64,000 nt of DNA from Amanita rubescens (GCA_015039365.1 WION01000012.1:682001-746000), one strand, 5' to 3'. Counted from the first letter of the stretch, positions 1-12,188 are shown. Numbers and translations: made by a program. The notes: generated by a model not told the origin, from the sequence alone.

Positions 1-164
1 GTCCATGGCCGTCTGACATAAGACGAAATTTCAATAAGAAAATCCACCCAGCATGACAGGGATAGCAGGAGATTAAATAGACACAGGATTGTAGGTCAAA
101 CTGAGAACGCGGGAAGGCAACAGCCAGATAGGCGCCGTCCAGATAAATAGTGATAAAATGGCGA

Positions 165-717
165 TCATGGCTTTTCAGTGTCCCAGTTAGTCTCGTTCCT
201 GAATACTGGACGAGAATGGTAGAACTTCACGACTCTGCTCTCGCTGGTAATAGCTGAAGTTCATATCAAGATGCCATTTTCGCGTGCCTCAACTCGCGAT
301 TCAGATGACTTGTGTGATTGAAAATCTTTTACGATATCCAATTTCAGTCTCAAGTTCAAGCGCACCTTCAAATTTAGCATAACCCTGACTGTAGCCATTC
401 GGTGGAACTGGAGGAAATTGAGTAGGCACAGCAGCCCCATAATTGTTTGCATAAAACGCTTCTTGCGAGGCAGCTTGAGAATCATAATCATTGTAAGCGC
501 CTATGTCGTTCTGAGAGGAGTCATAGGTAGTATGATGGCTCATGTTTCCATCATAACCTGAATAATTCCCACGTCCGCGGCCAAACCCCCTCCCGCGAGT
601 GGGACCACCGCCTCTGTCTTGATGTCGATGCGGGCGATCTGGTCCCGGTCCAGAAAACCCACCGCGTCGAGAACCTGAACTTTCGAAGTTTCCACCATAT
701 GGATGGTGACGATTCAT
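165..717 (-). CDS. Gly/Arg-rich (RGG) hypothetical protein
   Basis: The first exon (717 down to about 377) begins with Met-Asn-Arg-His-His and is dominated by RGG/RG repeats (GGGPTRGRGFGRGRG near residues 38-52), followed by a Tyr/Asn/Ser/Gln-rich stretch. This is the composition of RNA-binding, low-complexity proteins. A GTGCGC donor after the codons for Lys-Phe-Glu opens an intron. I place the acceptor near 270 and the last exon down to a TGA at 165-167, giving a tail that ends in Asn-Trp-Asp-Thr-Glu-Lys-Pro. That last exon is inferred from splice signals only, and another frame across it is also open. A codon written as a possible start at 726 is GTG, so the ATG at 717 is the better start. 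It is divergent from the Rab gene with 278 bp between starts. No family could be named; an RNA-binding role is inferred from composition alone. Confidence 0.55.
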
Positions 718-995
718 TACTTTCACTTGTACAAAAGGCTCTGACAGTTGATGTTACGAGGTAGACTCAGTGACGTGGCTGAGGATATGGAAGCAGAGAG
801 GGTGTGCAGATACGTGTAGTCACAGAGATATAATCGGCAGCGAGCTTAACTCAGAATTGCAAGCGACGAGCGTATTGATGATGGATGTGGTAGGAAGAGA
901 GGTGCGCCGCTGAAAATTGACACGGGGCAATGTCTATCTCGGCAAATGCCGGCCGGTCATGAGGCAGCCGCAGCGTAGTATTCTGAACAGCAACC
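718..995. promoter_or_regulatory. Divergent intergenic region, RGG protein / Rab5
   Basis: 278 bp separate the two outward-facing start codons, so both promoters must lie here. I see no long ORF and no repeat. A TGACGTGG element lies at about 771-778. Nothing else stands out. Confidence 0.4.
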
Positions 996-1984
996 ATGGC
1001 GAATAAGCAATTCCAGTTCAAGCTCGTCCTTCTTGGTCCGTCCTTCTTCTCTATGTTTCTCAGTCGCTGATCACCATCCGAATCCTCAGGCGAATCCGCA
1101 GTAGGGAAGTCCAGGTTTGTGCCTTCCACAACCAACTAGCCGCTGTGCCTCACACGTCACGCCAGTCTGGTTTTACGGTTCGTCAAAGACCAGTTTGATG
1201 ATTACAGGGAAAGCACAATTGGAGGTGATCTTTGATGTGCCCTAATCAATCGTTGCCACCGCATAATGACCCCCCTTCCTTAGCTGCATTCCTAACCCAG
1301 ACTGTGACGCTGGAGGATCAAACGACTGTCAAGTTTGAAATATGGTGAATAAATTCAAATAATTCGAATACCTGTCTTCTGAGTCATTCTAATATAGGGA
1401 TACGGCCGGACAAGAACGATACAAGGTGCGACAATTCGTCCTCAGCCAGCCATTTGCTAACTTGTTCACAGTCCCTTGTATGACCATACGACACCTCACT
1501 ACGTGCATCTTTTAACCACATTTTACAGGCCCCCATGTATTACCGCAATGCCAACTGCGCAGTCGTTGTCTATGACATCACCCAAACTGCTTCGCTGGAA
1601 AAGGCTCGAACATGGATTCGGGAATTACAAAGACAGGCAGATCCATCGATCGTGATTGCGTTGTGCGGTAATAAACTGGACTTGGCTGCGCGCAGACAGG
1701 TGTCGCAGGAGGAGGCCAAGAAGTATGCGGAAGAAGAGGGTCTCATGTGGATGGAAACCAGTGCAAAGACAGGGGAAGGTGTCGCAGAAGTTTTTACTGC
1801 CATTGGTGCGTTTTCATCTGTTCATTAACGGTTATTCTGATGCGCCGACGTCATAGCCAAGAAGCTACCGCTGACAGCTCCACCGTCAGCTAGAGCAGGC
1901 CGGAGTGCAGCGGGAACCAGGACAGGTGTAGATTTGAACAAACAAGCCTCTTCTCAGGGGCAGAATGAACCCTGTAATTGCTGA
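996..1984 (+). CDS. VPS21: Rab5-family GTPase (Vps21/Ypt51)
   Basis: Small GTPase of the early endosome that recruits tethers and PI3-kinase in endocytic fusion. The ATG at 996 begins MANKQFQFKLVLLG. The P-loop GESAVGKSS is split by two introns. Then come the effector region (FVKDQFDDYRESTIG), switch II WDTAGQERY, the guanine-specificity motif GNKLD and ETSAKTG. The long exon 1535-1806 carries the C-terminal half of the G domain. After a last intron (about 1807-1859) the tail is Lys/Pro/Ser-rich and ends NEPCNC, a double-cysteine geranylgeranylation signal, at the TGA 1982-1984. Six or more introns interrupt about 200 codons, all with GT/AG borders. The YRNANCAVVVYDITQ segment and the CxC end favour Rab5 over other Rabs. 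Intact and complete. Confidence 0.95.
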
Positions 1985-2749
1985 GTACTTTTTCAATCGT
2001 GTCCTTTCTTTGTCTAGCCTTACCTTCTTTGAGACTTCGATTCTACCTCTTTTTCTGTAGTCTACTTTGACATTCTCGTATTGGACGCTAGGTTGCAATG
2101 AATATAATATCCCACAACATGACAATTGCTTCCTCCCCAAATTACACGTTACCTGTCCAAGGGTCAACACCCATCCGTCTCGGAGCTTTGCACCTCATTG
2201 CCTCCATGAACATTTCCCATTAGATCGGAAACTATATCAGTTGTTGGGACAGCGTCATCCTTTTTTATTGATCACAAATGTAGATTAAGTTAGTTCAGAT
2301 GTGTCCCAATAAAGGGTCTTCAACTTTGGTCATGACCGTATTGTAGCCTTATATCAGAACCTAAAAGTGAAACTCTTGATGAGCGCTCCGGCAAACCGAC
2401 CACGCCAAACTCAATCAAGATTTTCTCTGAGTTATGCTTTCAGAAATCGATGCGGTGAAGAGAAGACCCCGGACTCCGGAGTCAATCCATGCCTGAAATG
2501 ATCCTGTGGTGGATATAGCTAGCGTTTAAAGAAATGGCAACTTCTTGGCCCCGTAGTCGGGTGACCGTGTCGTCATCTGTATTCCTGACTGTGAGAAGGT
2601 TTCGGCACGTACGATGACCTGAATGAGCACTGACTTGCTGTTTGACATATCTCAGTATCTCAGGCTGAATGCAAGTTATTTTGGTCACGGGTCGCACGCG
2701 CAGGACCCAGCGGCTGCGCTCTAAGCTACTCCGGAGTCGGACCAGATAA
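1985..2749. other. Intergenic region between Rab5 and IST1
   Basis: 765 bp with no convincing gene. An AATAAA lies near 2309 and could serve 3' end formation of the Rab gene. Short ORFs on both strands here have no recognisable product and no splice-supported continuation. The 3' part is the IST1 promoter and leader. Confidence 0.5.
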
Positions 2750-3967
2750 ATGATTCCCTGGAATGCAACAAAGGCAAAAGTGAGCCCAGAGTCTGAGGAA
2801 TGTCTCACGTCCTTGCTGAAGCAATTGCAGGTCCAGCTTCGGTAAAGCCGATCCGACCATTTTACGTATTTCTTGGCTGCTATCATATGATACAGGTTAT
2901 CGGTCCAACGGTTAAGAACACTCCAACAAAAGAAAGAGGCGCAGGCTAAGGCAGCGCGTAGGGAGATTGCTACGCTATTGGAGAGATCAAAGATCGAAAC
3001 GGCCAGAATCAAAGTGGAATCTTGTGGGTGTCGAGCCCACAGATTATCGATGCATTCATGACATGATCCTACCGCTAGTAATCAACGAGGACATTCATGC
3101 GGAGCTTCTTGAATTGTTGGAACTCTACTGTGAGCTCCTGCTCGCCAGATTCGGCCTCCTTGATCAAAAGTGCGTATCGCAATGGCCTACATTTACACAC
3201 TCTCTCAGACTTGTAACTGTTACTATAGCGCGCGAGAGCCCGACCCTGGTACGTGATCGTGATCTGTATCGACTAGCCTTCATTTCGGAGAAACAGGTAT
3301 CAGCGAGGGAGTGTGTAGCATTATCCATGCAGCCCCACGGACTGAGCTTAAAGGTAGGAATACCGAACAAATGGATGACGGTCAAACGGTCTGATTTCAC
3401 AGAATTACATGTTCTCCGAGAAATCCTGATGCATAAATATGGCCGTGAATTCTCTCTGGCGGCCACCGAAAATCGGGATAAATGTGTTAGTGAACGTGTA
3501 AGTGGGAACAGCATGCACCAACTTTGTCGTGGATTTATTCACCCTGACTTGCGGATTCTCTTGCATTCACACGCCCAAAGGTACTTCGGAAACTTGTAAT
3601 ACAAACTCCATCATCCGAATTGGTTGATGCATACCTCACGGAAATAGCAAACGGATATGGGATCGAATGGACATCCCCTGATGCTGACACTGGGCCAAAG
3701 GACGCTACAAAGGTATGCTTTTGGATTTTATCGGAATACTTGAAGGTCTTACACAAGTTCTGCCATTAGGAGCTCCACGAGGAATATACAGAAAAGGACC
3801 CTGCTGGTGATGGTAATGAGCACATGGACGTGCGTAATACAAACGACCAAAGACAGCCCGAGCCAGCCGTACAGCCTCCGAAGACGACCAGTCAGGATCC
3901 AACGGAGGTCACGCAGGATGATTTCGATGCGCTTTTGAAGCGTTTCAATGCTTTGAAGCAACGCTGA
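2750..3967 (+). CDS. IST1: IST1-type ESCRT-III-associated protein
   Basis: IST1 regulates the Vps4 ATPase and ESCRT-III disassembly in multivesicular body formation. The ATG at 2750 gives MIPWNATKAK. A phase-0 intron then joins VQLR and, after a second intron, LSVQRLRTLQQKKEAQAK, the basic N-terminal helix of the Ist1 domain. Further exons give INEDIHAELLELLELYCELL, EPDPGISEGVCSIIHAAPRT and ELHVLREILMHKYGREF, all conserved helices of the family. The C-terminal exon is Pro/Gln/Asp-rich and ends DDFDALLKRFNALKQR, which resembles the MIM1 motif that binds the Vps4 MIT domain. At least seven short introns were needed and all fit GT/AG. Length (about 250 aa) suits fungal IST1. The reading frame stays intact throughout. 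A long open frame on the opposite strand at 2482-3012 is a shadow. Confidence 0.92.
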
Positions 3968-4390
3968 CTCTCTGACCAGGGTCAGTACAAGGGCCGGCAA
4001 ATCGCTATCATGGTCTGTACATTGGAATCTGACAGATCGTGCGCGTTAGGTGCATCGAATGCATGGCGTAGCGGGCTTAAGGATATCAGGATGACAGTCG
4101 TATTTTTTGTGGATTGGGCAGCGAGTTTATAAGCAGTGACCGGATATGAGTATAGAAACCGCCGGCGGCGTGACGACATGTCAGCAGAATTGCCATTGTG
4201 GGAGAAGTCACCCTGGGCAAAACGCGGCACTCTATCGTGGTCGGCCACAGACATGAGATCCGCCGTGGTGTGCTGCTCTCACCGTTCCAATTCTATCTTC
4301 TCCGTTCCTTTGTATGACGAGAGATCACCTTGCCTCCCCTACATACCTTCCTTGCTCCGCGGCTGCAGAGTGACTTCCGCAACAGAATCG
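3968..4390. other. Intergenic / 5' region of the methyltransferase gene
   Basis: 423 bp downstream of IST1. An open frame begins at 4136 but its sequence looks non-protein-like. It may hold the promoter and the true, unresolved first exon of the methyltransferase. Confidence 0.35.
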
Positions 4391-4432
4391 ATGACGATGA
4401 CGACGATGATGACGGCGGCGACGACGACGACA
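4388..4432 (+). repeat. GAY-rich low-complexity tract
   Basis: An imperfect GATGAC/GACGAC trinucleotide tract. Read in one frame it encodes about fourteen Asp with two Gly. In the frame continuous with the methyltransferase body it encodes Thr and Met instead. It is either the acidic N-terminus or untranslated. Confidence 0.6.
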
Positions 4433-5768
4433 GAAGTTCAAACGCTTCTATGCTTGGCCCCTCTCTCAGCGCTGCGAACTTCCGTCACTTCCTACGATAT
4501 TTCTATGCGTACCCCCTCTCCTGTTCCATCCGTTATTTCAATCTCAAGTTCCATGAGGGAAAACTTACTTAGGCAGGAGCATGGAAGAAGTCTCAATAAC
4601 TATTCGGAAGTTTATGGTCTTCCTGCGGACGAGGAAGAATGGGTCCGACTGGGTGCGTTACGTCGATTCTGCATCCATCGAGCCTAATTGGTGCAGAGAA
4701 ACAATATCTTCTTATGTCAAAGCTCATGGGGAAATACGCACCTCCATTAGATGAAATTATGCGTGACGAGGGAGATGGAACAGAGCAGAAAAGGTGCCTT
4801 GATCTAGGATGCGGGAACGGCTCATGGTGGGCGTTTACATCCCTTAGAGTCTCCTTCTTGAGCAACTGCAGGATTATAGAATTAGCACGGGATTATCCCA
4901 ACTGTGAAGCAGTTGCAGTGGATCTCGTACCGATGCAATCAACGTAAGTCCCCTCGTTTGTTCAATGTCGGCTGTTCTTACCCTGCCAAGATCAATACCG
5001 CTTAACCTGCGGTAAGGTTTCATATGGCATTATTGCTCGGAAGTATGAATCAATTCTACCTCCACAGAAGCGAGGTTGATGATATTAATCTGGGGTTGGA
5101 ACATTTCTACGGTGATTTTAACGTTGTACATGCATCGCTAGTAGGTTCAGGCGTGAGTTTCACAAGTTTCGTGTTTTTATTGTGTCGATTTCAACCCACA
5201 TTTTGATTAGATAAAGAACTACGAGCGACTCGTTGATCAGATTAGCCATGTCCTTCGCCCTGGTGGCCTGATCGACGTAATGGAATGGGATTTCTGTATT
5301 TATGATGTCAATCGAAACAAGATCCCTCTATCACTAGAGCTGAGGCCGCCGTGGATGGCTAGGTTCATTGCTTTTGTACAATCTGCTGTCAGAGGCCGGG
5401 GCGGAGATGTTGACGGAATTGGGCAGATGGAAACTCTGATCCAAAATCATCCGTCATTTGAAGAAGTAGAGCATCGAGATGTCTGGTTTCCGGCAGTGCT
5501 CAGGCCGCAGACGGATACTAACCTCGTGGCAAGTGCGAAGGGAATAATGGAAAACAATCTCGTGCGATGTTTTATACCACAGGGGTTACCACTAACGTTT
5601 GCATAATTGCAGGAATTCATAAAATCAGCTGCACCATTGTTACTGAATAGCGGTCTTTCGCCGGAGCAGCTTGAAATGTTACAGAACAATGCAAGGCAAG
5701 AACTAATAGATGGTACGGCTTCGCATTGGGGCAGGTTGAAGCGGGTGTATGCTCGGAAAAGGCGATAG
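4391..5768 (+). CDS. SAM-dependent methyltransferase (LAE1-like class I fold)
   Basis: The core motif I is LDLGCGNGSW (about 4800-4830), the SAM-binding loop. It is followed after an intron by IIELARDYPNCEAVAVDLVPMQ, giving the acidic end of strand 2, and by SEVDDINLGLEHFYGDFNVV, HVLRPGGLIDVMEWDF and a C-terminal helix-rich part ending RLKRVYARKRR. This pattern, with the upstream RQEHGRSLNNYSEVYGLPAD segment, is typical of the large family of fungal LaeA-like or UMTA-type methyltransferases; the substrate cannot be told. Introns at about 4652, 4828, 4945, 5155 and 5562. The start is unsure: the ATG at 4391 reads into a Thr-rich peptide, while the next frame encodes an Asp-rich stretch (4388-4432) ending in SSNASMLGPS. 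The two frames would join if one base of the TTCC near 4483-4495 were surplus. The stop TAG lies only 43 bp before the SKI2 start. Confidence 0.8.
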
Positions 5769-5811
5769 TTTTTATATATAGCGAGACTGATCGTGTGGCT
5801 GTGTAGTACTG
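5769..5811 (+). promoter_or_regulatory. 43-bp methyltransferase/SKI2 spacer with TATA-like run
   Basis: The whole gap between the upstream stop and the SKI2 ATG is 43 bp and contains TATATATA at about 5773-5780. SKI2 transcription must therefore start in this gap or inside the methyltransferase coding region. Confidence 0.4.
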
Positions 5812-8800
5812 ATGGACACCGAAACTCACGTTGATCTTATTCGCCAAATCGTCAACCCTGACCCAAGCAATGCCGCTAAGTTGCTCCAGGACATGGGACT
5901 GGCAGGACCTCCCTCAACCGAGCGAGTCCATCGGGAAATAGAAGAAAGATTCTTATTGCCCAAACCGTCGCTACCAAAACACTGGCTTCCCCACTATCAA
6001 GTGTGCGATGAAACTTATTCAACCTTGGCTTTGGTTGATACATCTACAGGAACTGGGAGCCTAAATTCGATCCAACGTCATTTTTGTCATTGGAGCCCTC
6101 ACCACCGTCAACTACTCTAGAGTTAGTTCGGACAGGTCTCGATGGACGAGTCACGGGCTTTGTAGAAGTACGTACCGATATACGCTGCGAAGCCTGCCCT
6201 GGTTAACTGGTCCCCATCATGCAGAGGCCCATCCAGCCGGCTCCTCGAGGCCTTACATCAACCTCCATGGATCGCGCTCCGGGTTCAAAGAAGGACTTTG
6301 TTCGCGGAAAGTCCGGGGGCGTACCGTTCTGGCCAGGCGGCTTGGATGACGTACTGAACAACAGTACTGGCGTCAAGCTAGATGAGGTGCCCCATAAAGG
6401 ACTCAAGACTGTACCTCCTGGATTTAAACGAGGCCTCCGATTAGCTGGGGAGGAAACCGACGAGGCAGAAGTGTTGGCCTTCGATAGCATTTCAGTAAAT
6501 GAACTTGAAGATCAGAAGGTGTGTTAGAAATGACTTTATGAGTTCCTTTTTCACAGCGCATCATCAGCGACATGATACTGGGATAGAGCAACACGAGCAA
6601 GAAAGCAGTGAACTGATCAATGAGAATACCGACATTGACGAATTCTTGCCAACGACTGTAAGACTACTGTGCACCAGCATTTTATGTTTTAACGCCCCTC
6701 ACAGCGATCGCATTTAAGGCCAGTCACATCTGCGAGTGCTAAATCACGCCGTATGTTGGTCCAAAAGAAGGATTGGGCGCACGTCATTAATGTTAACGAG
6801 CCTTTGAAAAACTTCCGCGAACTCGTCCCGGATATGGCTCGCAAAGTAAGCGGTTAGAGTCACCTTTAATAAACACTTCCTGCCATGTATTTTCCAGTAC
6901 TCTTTCGAACTCGACATATTCCAGAAGCAAGCTGTCTACCACTTGGAACAGGGGCACTCTGTGTTTGTTGCCGCACACACATCAGCGGGAAAAACGGTTG
7001 TTGCAGAGTATGCAATCGCGCTTGCCGAAAGACATCTGACACGGTAAGTGAGCATGTGGCCAACGTTTATCCTGACTCAATGGCTGCATCACAGAGCCAT
7101 ATATACTTCCCCCATAAAAGCACTTTCCAATCAAAAATATAGGGACTTCAAGCAAACATTTTCTTCTGCATCTGTAGGTATTTTGACCGGAGATGTGCAG
7201 ATCAACCCAGAGGCAAGCTGCCTAGTCATGACAACCGAAATTTTGCGTAGCATGTTGTACAAAGGTGCGGATTTGATCCGCGATGTCGAATTCGTGATCT
7301 TCGATGAAGTGCACTACGTCAATGATGCCGAGGTGCGTATATATCTGCTCTGCCGGGCTGAACTAATGTTGAACAGAGAGGTGTGGTCTGGGAAGAGGTG
7401 ATTATCATGCTGCCAGAGCATGTGAGCATAATCCTACTATCTGCTACCGTCCCAAACGCGAGGGAATTCGCGGATTGGGTTGGGTGAGTATTGTAATTCT
7501 TCCCCGCGTTCATTTCATTAACCCAAGCAGCCGAACGAAGAAAAAGGATATCTACGTGATATCGACACCCAAGAGACCCGTACCACTGGAACACTTTCTC
7601 TTCGCAGGACGGGACAAGTTCAAGATTGTCAGCGCGGATAGGGTATTCATTGCGAACGGGTGAGATGAGTGCTCAGGATTACAAAAAAAGCTGGGACTGA
7701 CTTGCACATAGTTATAAAGATGCTGGAGAGGCTCTCAAACGGAAGCAGGACAAGGAAAGAGAAGCTGCTGGTCTCCCGCCTATTCATAGAGTAGGTGCAC
7801 GTGGGGGAAGTGCTGCACAGAAAAATAACCAGCGCGGTGGATCAGTCCAAGGCCGAGGTAGAGGCTCCGCGCCAAGTCGTGGTGGCTCTTTCGTTTCGAG
7901 GACGATGCATACAGCCCTGGACAAGAACCTATATGTTCATTTGCTTGGTCGTCTAAAGGCAGACGGCCTCCTTCCAGTAGTTATTTTTACATTCTCGAAG
8001 AAGCGCTGCGAAGAGAACGCGGCCACGCTCGTCAATGCTGATTTAACCACAGCTGTCGAGAAGAGCAGAGTTCATGTCACGATCGAAAAGGCATTGGAAA
8101 GGCTGCAAGGTATGTGATAGTAGCCTTCAGAGATTATACAGCATTCTTAGTCGAGCAGGTTCCGACAAAAAGCTCCCTCAAATAGCGCGCATGAGGGATT
8201 TATTGAGTAGAGGTATCGGAGTTCACCATGGGGGACTCTTACCCCTTGTGAAAGAGGCTCGTTTTCTTGACGGTCCTGGTCATCCCCGACTAATTGTGCC
8301 CATAGGTAGTTGAAATACTATTTGCACAAGGTCTTGTAAAAGTCCTTTTTGCTACCGAAACATTCGCAATGGTACGCACTCATTCAAGATAATCTTCAAT
8401 GGTTCTCAAATGTAACTTTTAGGGAGTCAATATGCCTGCGAAATGCGTTGTTTTCTCCAGCATCAGAAAGCACGACGGTCGTAGTTTTCGTGATATACTC
8501 CCTGGGGAGTATACACAAATGGCAGGCCGTGCGGGTCGTCGTGGTCTTGACACGACAGGGACAGTGATCATTATAGCTGGCGACAAATTCCCAGAGGTAA
8601 ATCCTGACTATCGATGCCCCGTTCACATAGTCTTATCTTCCTTACGTTGTAGCAAGGGACCCTCTCCTCAATGATTCTCGGGGAACCTGGGAAACTTTCA
8701 TCTCAATTCCGGCTTACATATAATATGATCTTGAACTTGCTTCGGGTTGAGGCCCTCAAAGTAGAGGAGATGATCAAAAGAAGCTTCTCTGAGAACACCT

Positions 8801-10594
8801 CGCAACGATTATTGCCCGAGAGTCAAAGAGAGGTGCAGGAGGTGAAGCGATCACATTTTTCATCCATGTCTTGATACTCATAAATAAGTTTAGCAACAAC
8901 GGCGCCTGGAATCGCTCCAAAAACTCAGCTGTGGGATCTGTTTGCAAGACATTGAAGCGTTTTATGATGACTCTTTCGAGGTCGTCGAACTGAATCAACA
9001 ACTGCTGAATATGGCAGTCCGACACCCTCAGGCAAGCAAGATGCTAACAACAGGCAGGGTGGTTGTCCTTAAGGATGGTGTAAGCAGGTTCTGTCACTGC
9101 TTGGATGACTTTGATTCGATTTTCTTGTAGCATTTCAAGACAGGCAACATTGGAGTTTTGCTAAAACAAACCTCGAGCCTCGTATCCGAAGCCGGCAAAT
9201 TGGAGAATATGACAAGTTACTTTGTCCTAGCCCTTGTGCATCCGGACACAAGAAACGGTAAAGATGGTAGGGTAGCGACGTAACTATCTGCATAATTGGC
9301 TCATTTCTACGTAGATATTGATCCTCAGCAAATTCCGCCTCTGTGGCTACCCAAAACTATGGATGTACAAGTAGAGGCAGGCGTTTACGACCTGAAGGCA
9401 GTACCTATCACGAGCATATGTCTCGTCACCAATAAGATGATCAAAGTTAGTCTTATTTTTTTATTCCTTTCTCATATCCCGTCTTATTACTATTTTTGTA
9501 AGATCGACGCTGATCGGATTATTGAGCGACGGATCAATCAAATGGTTGAAGCTCTCGAGATGTTGAAAAGATTGGCTGAGGAATGGAAAACAGAACCAAG
9601 ATTACCGGAGATCGATTGGAGTAGGATACGGGCTTTAGATTTCCAAGATACTTTACAGTCACGAAATTCCCTCGCTCAGCGCCTCACAGACCGGGTTTGC
9701 TTACAATGCCCAGATTTCGCAACACACGTACGTTGTGATTTGTTTTTCATCGTTAATGATCCTGACGTCATATAGTACTCGATTATGCATGGTGAAAAGA
9801 TACTCCGTGCTAGAATAGCGGATCTGAAGATGCGCATATCGGACCAAAATCTTGAACTTATTCCAGATTACGAACAGCGCATTGAGGTCCTGAAAACACT
9901 TAAGTTTATCGATGAGAATTCGACCGTTCTGCTCAAAGGCAGAGTTGCGTGCGAGGTATGTAGCCCGCCGCTAAACGATTTTTCCCATTTGACGGGAGAG
10001 ATTTCCAGATAAACTCGGTGAATGAACTTGTCTTGACCGAACTCATTCTGGAGAATACACTGGCGAAGTATACGCCAGAAGAGACGGTTGCTTTACTCTC
10101 TTGCTTCGTATTTCAAGAAAAAGCGGAAGTAGAGCACGTCGTATCATTGAAATTGGAAGAAGGCAGGGACGCCATAATGGCAATAAGCGACCGTATAGAA
10201 AGCATACAAGATGCCCACAAAGTTTCTGGAGGGGAATACCGTTCATCTGTCAATCCAGGGCTCATGGAAGTCGTATATGAGTGGGCAAGCGGAATGGTAA
10301 AAATGAAATAACGTCCGCGAAGTGCCTATCTGATCACGAGAAATTAGCCATTCGAGGAAATAACTGCGCTGACGGATGTACCCGAAGGTACGATCGTACG
10401 CGTCATTACTAGATTAGATGAGACATGTCGCGAGGTTCGAGATGCGGCACGAGTCATTGGCGATGCTGAGCTATTCCGGAAGATGGAAGAATGTCAGGTG
10501 AAGATAAAACGGGACAGTAAGTTCTTAGTGCTCCTGCCAGCGACGACGCTCAATCCGTCCTGCAGTCATATTTGCAGCTAGCTTGTATTTTTAG
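5812..10594 (+). CDS. SKI2: SKI2 DExH-box RNA helicase (exosome cofactor)
   Basis: Helicase of the cytoplasmic SKI complex, which feeds mRNA to the exosome in 3'-5' decay. The ATG at 5812 starts [14 protein letters not shown]. The N-terminal arm contains [20 protein letters not shown] and [12 protein letters not shown]. The RecA1 domain has the Q-motif region ([17 protein letters not shown]), Walker [30 protein letters not shown] at about 7305 and SATVPNA. An arginine/glycine-rich insertion (about 7790-7890) precedes RecA2, with [31 protein letters not shown] and the [10 protein letters not shown] motif VI. The C-terminus carries the rRNA-processing/arch region and the DSHCT domain, ending [14 protein letters not shown]. 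About 1,240 residues, as expected. Roughly twenty introns were placed, and no frame repair was needed. It is on the same strand as the methyltransferase, only 43 bp downstream of it. Confidence 0.95.
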
Positions 10595-10687
10595 GCATGA
10601 TCAATACACAGTGTGACGTCATGGCTTGCATATATAGGTCGTTTGCGCTTCGACTGCTGCTCATTCTTCCCTCTTCTTTACATTAAC

Positions 10688-12188
10688 ATGTCCAGCAGCG
10701 AAACACCCCTCATCGGTTCTCCAGACGTTAGACCACCCACATCCAGAGCGCGTTCAAATGGTAGTCATCTCAAGAGACCCAGAGATCAATCAACCGATAG
10801 CATACGCGATACTGTTGATGACGCTCGACCAAAGACGCGAAGAGTAAATCCTGAGCGTTTGGCTACCCGTCTTGATCCTAGACTTGTAGCTGAAATGGAC
10901 GCATTCATAGTCCCGGGCGCAAAAATGCCTAATTTTGCAATTAGGAAAGACTTTCAAGAACGTTATTGCGTAGATCGACGGCACATCTACGACTACTTCC
11001 ATTCCCGAGGTTTGCCATACAATGTGACTGGTCTCAAATATCTTTTGACAATATTATTGTCATAGGTCTGCGCGTCGCGAAAGAGGATAAGCATAATAAT
11101 TTATTGAAAGGACGATTGCTCAAAGCGCGATCTCGAGCAGCCGTAGCTGTCGATGGCAATGAAGAGGTGAGTGTTCACGACAATCCCATGTTCTATCACA
11201 CCAACTCATAAAAATCAGGTTACCGGCAAACGACAAGACGAAAAGCTCCCCAAAGTACGTCTGCCAGGCGTTGCGAAAACAGAGGACGCGAAGCTCCAAA
11301 GGCGCCGGATAACTGATCGTTCTTCTGGAACTCAGGTGGCTCAACTCCTTCCCGAGAGCTCATCTTTGTCACCTACGTCTTGTGATTCCGAAGAGCAGAC
11401 GTCTGCAACCGATTCTCCCGAACCCGAGTTTACAACGACAAATGGAATTTTGGATAGCTTGTCTATTTCTATTCGCGCATATACAGACGCCGATCCCTTG
11501 GACTCATCGTTCGACAATCCTTACAGTTCCTACGGTCAATTCCACAATCAATCTCACGAAACCACAGTGTCCTTATCATCGAACATCCTCGGAGTTCAAG
11601 AGTTTTCATCTGTCATACAAGAGTACACACCCTTTGTCCTAGGAGAAAATCTTGATTGCTATGACCAGTACTTCTTTGGGCAGGACGGCTCCTTCGTACC
11701 TTTCGTCGAGGGTCTTAAAGTGCATAATAAACCCTCCGAACTACGCCTAACGACGACAGGTGCACACTTAGGTCATGCAACGAATGGAAATGGATGCTCC
11801 GAGGCGAATCGTGGATCATCAAGGCGACATGACGGCATGACAACAGATTTCATCATGGGAGACAATGTGGATGTTGATTTCAGCAAGTGGCTCCTTACAG
11901 TCGAAGCGCAAGATGGTAAGGATGACTCTGTTGCCACGCAAGCGGAGTCTACGCTTGGAGGTCCCAGAGTCACTGTACAACATTCCGAGTATCCTGGTGA
12001 ACGGTCTGGGCTGACTTGCCCTGGAACAATGCGAAAATCTCTTTGAAAGTCGAACGTACTATGGTTTCCTATGCCCTACCCAACTCTTACGACAGCGACT
12101 CGGTGAAATGGTACCCAAAGAATCATTGCAGGCGAAATACCAGGAGCGAGGTTACGGTGTAGCCAGAGTTTTTCGTAAACTATTCTGA
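10688..12188 (+). CDS. Atypical homeodomain-like protein
   Basis: The ATG at 10688 begins MSSSETPLIGSPDVRPP. Residues of about 55-115 read DPRLVAEMDAFIVPGAKMP then NFAIRKDFQERYCVDRRHIY and, across an intron, DYFHSRGLRVAKEDKHN. This has the spacing of a homeodomain's last two helices, with DRRHIYDYFHSRG where a canonical homeodomain has WFxNxR, so I call it homeodomain-like. The rest is Ser/Thr/Asp-rich and probably disordered or activating. In the frame as given the protein stops at 12046. One base fewer in the CCC at 12019-12021 would continue the frame through LEQCENLF and YYGFLCPTQLLRQRLGEM, a plausible helical tail ending RVFRKLF at the TGA 12186-12188. An intron with a weak donor (GTCTGG) could also reach that frame. 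Likely a nuclear regulator; DNA targets unknown. Confidence 0.7.

Noticed and set aside
2482..3012. 176-codon frame on the minus strand
   Set aside because: It overlaps well-supported IST1 exons and its translation has no recognisable features.
12005..12060. Programmed +1 frameshifting as the reason for the frame breaks
   Set aside because: The breaks are in unrelated genes without a shared slippery heptamer, stop codon context or stem-loop; all are simple run expansions.
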